Source of the DNA: an uncultured Flavobacteriales bacterium
GTDB taxonomy: Bacteria; Bacteroidota; Bacteroidia; CAIKAF01
Assembly: GCA_903825395.1 (NCBI GenBank)
Contig: CAIKAF010000019.1
Coordinates: forward strand, 78,668-142,667
Direction of reading: 5' to 3'
DNA: 64,000 nt
The number at the start of each line of letters is the position of its first letter. Position 1 is the stretch's first letter. Made by a program: the position numbers and the translations under genes. Below are positions 62,917 through 64,000 of this stretch, piece by piece. The notes under the pieces are model-generated. The model saw only the letters and a list, made by a program, of their open reading frames with translations, was not told the origin of the DNA and did not search any database.

Positions 62917-63412
62917 TTTCTTACCTGCTTCATGGCCTGAATCGACTCGATTGTGGTTTTATACTGCAGATCAAGAGCTCATTGGAGAAAGGGCTGAGAA
63001 AATTGCAGAGGCGGCAAAGGAGTTTTTGCAAGGGTGGTCTGCCCATGGAGCTCCACTTCAGGCATCCATGGAATTGGTGCATCCCTGCATTTTGATTTTG
63101 GCTGTTTTTCCAGGAACGCAGCCCTCAGGTTGCGCTTTGGATAAAGTTTCGGGTTTTATTGGGAAGCTGGAGCAGGACTTTAGCCTGAATTTGCGGCAGA
63201 GAAATCGGATGGCTTTCGTTTTTTCTGAGGGTGTATCGGTTGCAGAGCCGGCTCTTTTGCCTAAGGATAGAGGGACCGTTTTAGGCGTACTCAATTTGTA
63301 TTCCAATACGGTTGAGGAGTTTAGAGCCAGACCGATTTTAAGTACTTCATTGCCTTGGATTCGAAGGGCATTGGCAACAGAGTTTAAAATGGAACTGAAA
63401 CAAGGTGTATAA
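62903..63412 (+). CDS. Conserved Bacteroidota protein (often labelled ABC transporter ATPase)
   Basis: ATG 62903 gives 169 residues: [21 protein letters not shown], then [42 protein letters not shown] and [33 protein letters not shown]. It resembles a Bacteroidota family frequently annotated as ABC transporter ATPase, but no Walker A or ABC signature is present, so I do not accept that name. The gene overlaps the Fe-S gene by 14 bp and may assist that pair; function unknown. Confidence 0.75.
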   Translation: MDYTDFLPASWPESTRLWFYTADQELIGERAEKIAEAAKEFLQGWSAHGAPLQASMELVHPCILILAVFPGTQPSGCALDKVSGFIGKLEQDFSLNLRQRNRMAFVFSEGVSVAEPALLPKDRGTVLGVLNLYSNTVEEFRARPILSTSLPWIRRALATEFKMELKQGV

Positions 63413-63415
63413 ATC

Positions 63416-63447
63416 TTTGGTTTATTCCATATATAGCTATATCTTTG
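63416..63447 (+). promoter_or_regulatory. L31 gene promoter, TTTG-N20-TATCTTTG
   Basis: TTTG at 63416-63419 and TATCTTTG at 63440-63447 fit the Bacteroidota consensus with 20-bp spacing, and the ATG at 63466 follows after 18 nt. Confidence 0.65.
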
Positions 63448-63465
63448 CAGCGAAAAGTTTGTATT

Positions 63466-63747
63466 ATGAAAGAGGGAATACACCCACAAGAGTATCGATT
63501 GGTTGTTTTTAAAGACGTTTCAAACGATTTTTCGTTTATTACGCGTTCTTGTGTTCCAACAAAAGAAACTGTAACCTGGGAAGATGGAAATGAATATCCA
63601 TTGTTTAAGGTCGAGATTTCAAATACTTCTCACCCTTTCTTCACGGGTAAAATGAAACTGATTGACACCGCAGGTCGTGTTGATAAGTTCAATACGCGAT
63701 ATAAGCAACACGTTTCTCGGGTTAAAAAGGGAAATGTGGAGGGCTGA
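63466..63747 (+). CDS. rpmE2: 50S ribosomal protein L31, type B
   Basis: From ATG 63466 the product has 93 residues ([24 protein letters not shown]). It is the type B L31: no CxxC zinc-binding pair is present, as in the C-minus paralogs. The conserved [28 protein letters not shown] segment is seen. It stands alone, with its own promoter and terminator, which suits regulation by zinc in some bacteria, though no Zur site was identified. Confidence 0.95.
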   Translation: MKEGIHPQEYRLVVFKDVSNDFSFITRSCVPTKETVTWEDGNEYPLFKVEISNTSHPFFTGKMKLIDTAGRVDKFNTRYKQHVSRVKKGNVEG

Positions 63748-63775
63748 TAATTTTTAGAACCCAACCCAATTTATT

Positions 63776-63809
63776 GAAAGGCAGCCCAAATGGTTGCCTT
63801 TCTTTTTTA
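63776..63809 (+). terminator. Rho-independent terminator of rpmE2
   Basis: An 11-bp stem (63776-63786 with 63792-63802, one G-T pair) with a 5-nt loop is followed by a T run, starting 28 nt past the stop codon. Confidence 0.88.
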
Positions 63810-63837
63810 TAAGTAGGTCAAAGTGCTGAGGTGGTTT

Positions 63838-63860
63838 GCGGGAGGGATTGAACAAGGTTG
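63838..63860 (+). repeat. Structured dispersed element, copy D, truncated by an insertion sequence
   Basis: GCGGGAGGG then ATTGAACAAGGTTG reproduce the left end of the element; the second string is identical to copy A at 17748-17761. The match stops after 63860, where the IS3-type end TGTAACC begins. The rest of the copy, if kept, lies to the right of the window. Confidence 0.75.
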
Positions 63861-64000
63861 TGTAACCACCCCCAAAAATAGGACAGGTTAAAATTAGATT
63901 TTCTAACTTTAAACACTGTTCAAATCATGAAAAAATCGAAATTCACAGAAACGCAGATTGTACATGCGTTAAAAGAGTACGAAGCGGGCAAATCAGCCGC
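63861..64000 (+). mobile_element. IS3-family insertion sequence, left end (continues past window)
   Basis: A terminal sequence beginning TGTAACCACCCCCAAAAATA lies directly against the broken repeat, and 66 bp further an OrfA-type transposase frame starts. The form (short IR starting TG, orfA about 60-70 bp inside) fits the IS3 family. The right end, and hence the target duplication, is not in the window. Confidence 0.7.
63927..64000 (+). CDS. IS3-family transposase OrfA (partial)
   Basis: ATG 63927 opens a frame MKKSKFTETQIVHALKEYEA that runs off the window at 64000. KSKFTETQIVHALKEYEAG is the classical start of IS3-family OrfA proteins with a helix-turn-helix that binds the inverted repeats. 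In this family OrfA and OrfB are joined by frameshifting; OrfB should lie further right. Confidence 0.85.
   Translation, partial: MKKSKFTETQIVHALKEYEAGKSA

Noticed and set aside
62903..63412. Annotation as ABC transporter ATPase
   Set aside because: No Walker A, Walker B or ABC signature is present in the 169-residue sequence.

Overview
The window is a gene-dense chromosomal segment from a member of the Bacteroidota, most likely order Flavobacteriales; family and genus cannot be fixed from the sequence. Evidence: type IX secretion C-terminal signals of both kinds (a SprB-repeat protein with a type B end at 2032-4590, a type A end at 37719-38570), Omp28 and DUF6029 family proteins, a LytS/LytTR pair with TPR repeats, a Bacteroidota-type LptD, almost no Shine-Dalgarno sequences, and many promoters with the Bacteroidota -7 box TAnnTTTG. 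No rRNA, tRNA, CRISPR array or prophage was seen.

Layout. 1-8.8 kb: a cut-off family 2 glycosyltransferase, a secreted SprB-repeat adhesin-like protein, a family 9 glycosyltransferase and a short operon of thioredoxin-like protein, DUF6029 outer-membrane protein and Omp28 lipoprotein. 8.9-14.2 kb: sodium/solute symporter, TerC, BadF-type sugar kinase, Ppx/GppA and KdsB. 14.3-21.8 kb: membrane glycosyltransferase, 3-hydroxyacyl-CoA dehydrogenase, SmpB, and a Gfo/Idh - lipoprotein - polyprenyl sugar transferase operon, then Pcm. 22-33 kb: DUF2256 micro-gene, a 0.77-kb gene-free stretch, L19, HolA, an EVE protein, S16, RimM, a solute-binding lipoprotein, the TPR kinase/LytTR regulator pair, a QueD-like protein and enolase. 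33-47.9 kb, mostly minus strand: ferredoxin, ferredoxin reductase and fatty-acid desaturase (a plausible electron chain), YceI, ferritin, RNase Z, a T9SS cargo protein, a STAS protein, PyrB-PyrR, ribosomal protein S1, a CFA-type methyltransferase, MiaA, CCA transferase and a GT4 glycosyltransferase. 48-63.8 kb: a coupled small protein and giant NtrY-like kinase, AlkB-type hydroxylase with a divergent TetR regulator, GH25 lysozyme, a GlmU-like protein, LptD, and a run of amidase, MlaD, two Fe-S proteins, a conserved protein and L31. The right edge enters an IS3-family insertion sequence.

The most unusual content is non-coding. A dispersed element of about 144 bp occurs at 17739-17882, 39217-39360 and 44336-44477 (inverted), with a fourth copy cut at 63860 by the IS3-type element. 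The copies share their ends and a 16-nt apical motif, but their middle stems differ completely in sequence while each remains self-complementary: the signature of selection on structure. It matches no family that I recognise. A second repeat type is a pair of palindromes around a four-unit 8-bp tandem repeat at 17144-17233, which supplies the stop codon of the dehydrogenase gene. A third pattern is a -7 box placed exactly 4 nt before the ATG of five genes, which predicts leaderless mRNAs.

Functionally the segment combines envelope building (LPS and polysaccharide synthesis and export, peptidoglycan hydrolases, T9SS cargo), lipid modification (desaturase, CFA-type methyltransferase, AlkB, MlaD) and core translation genes.
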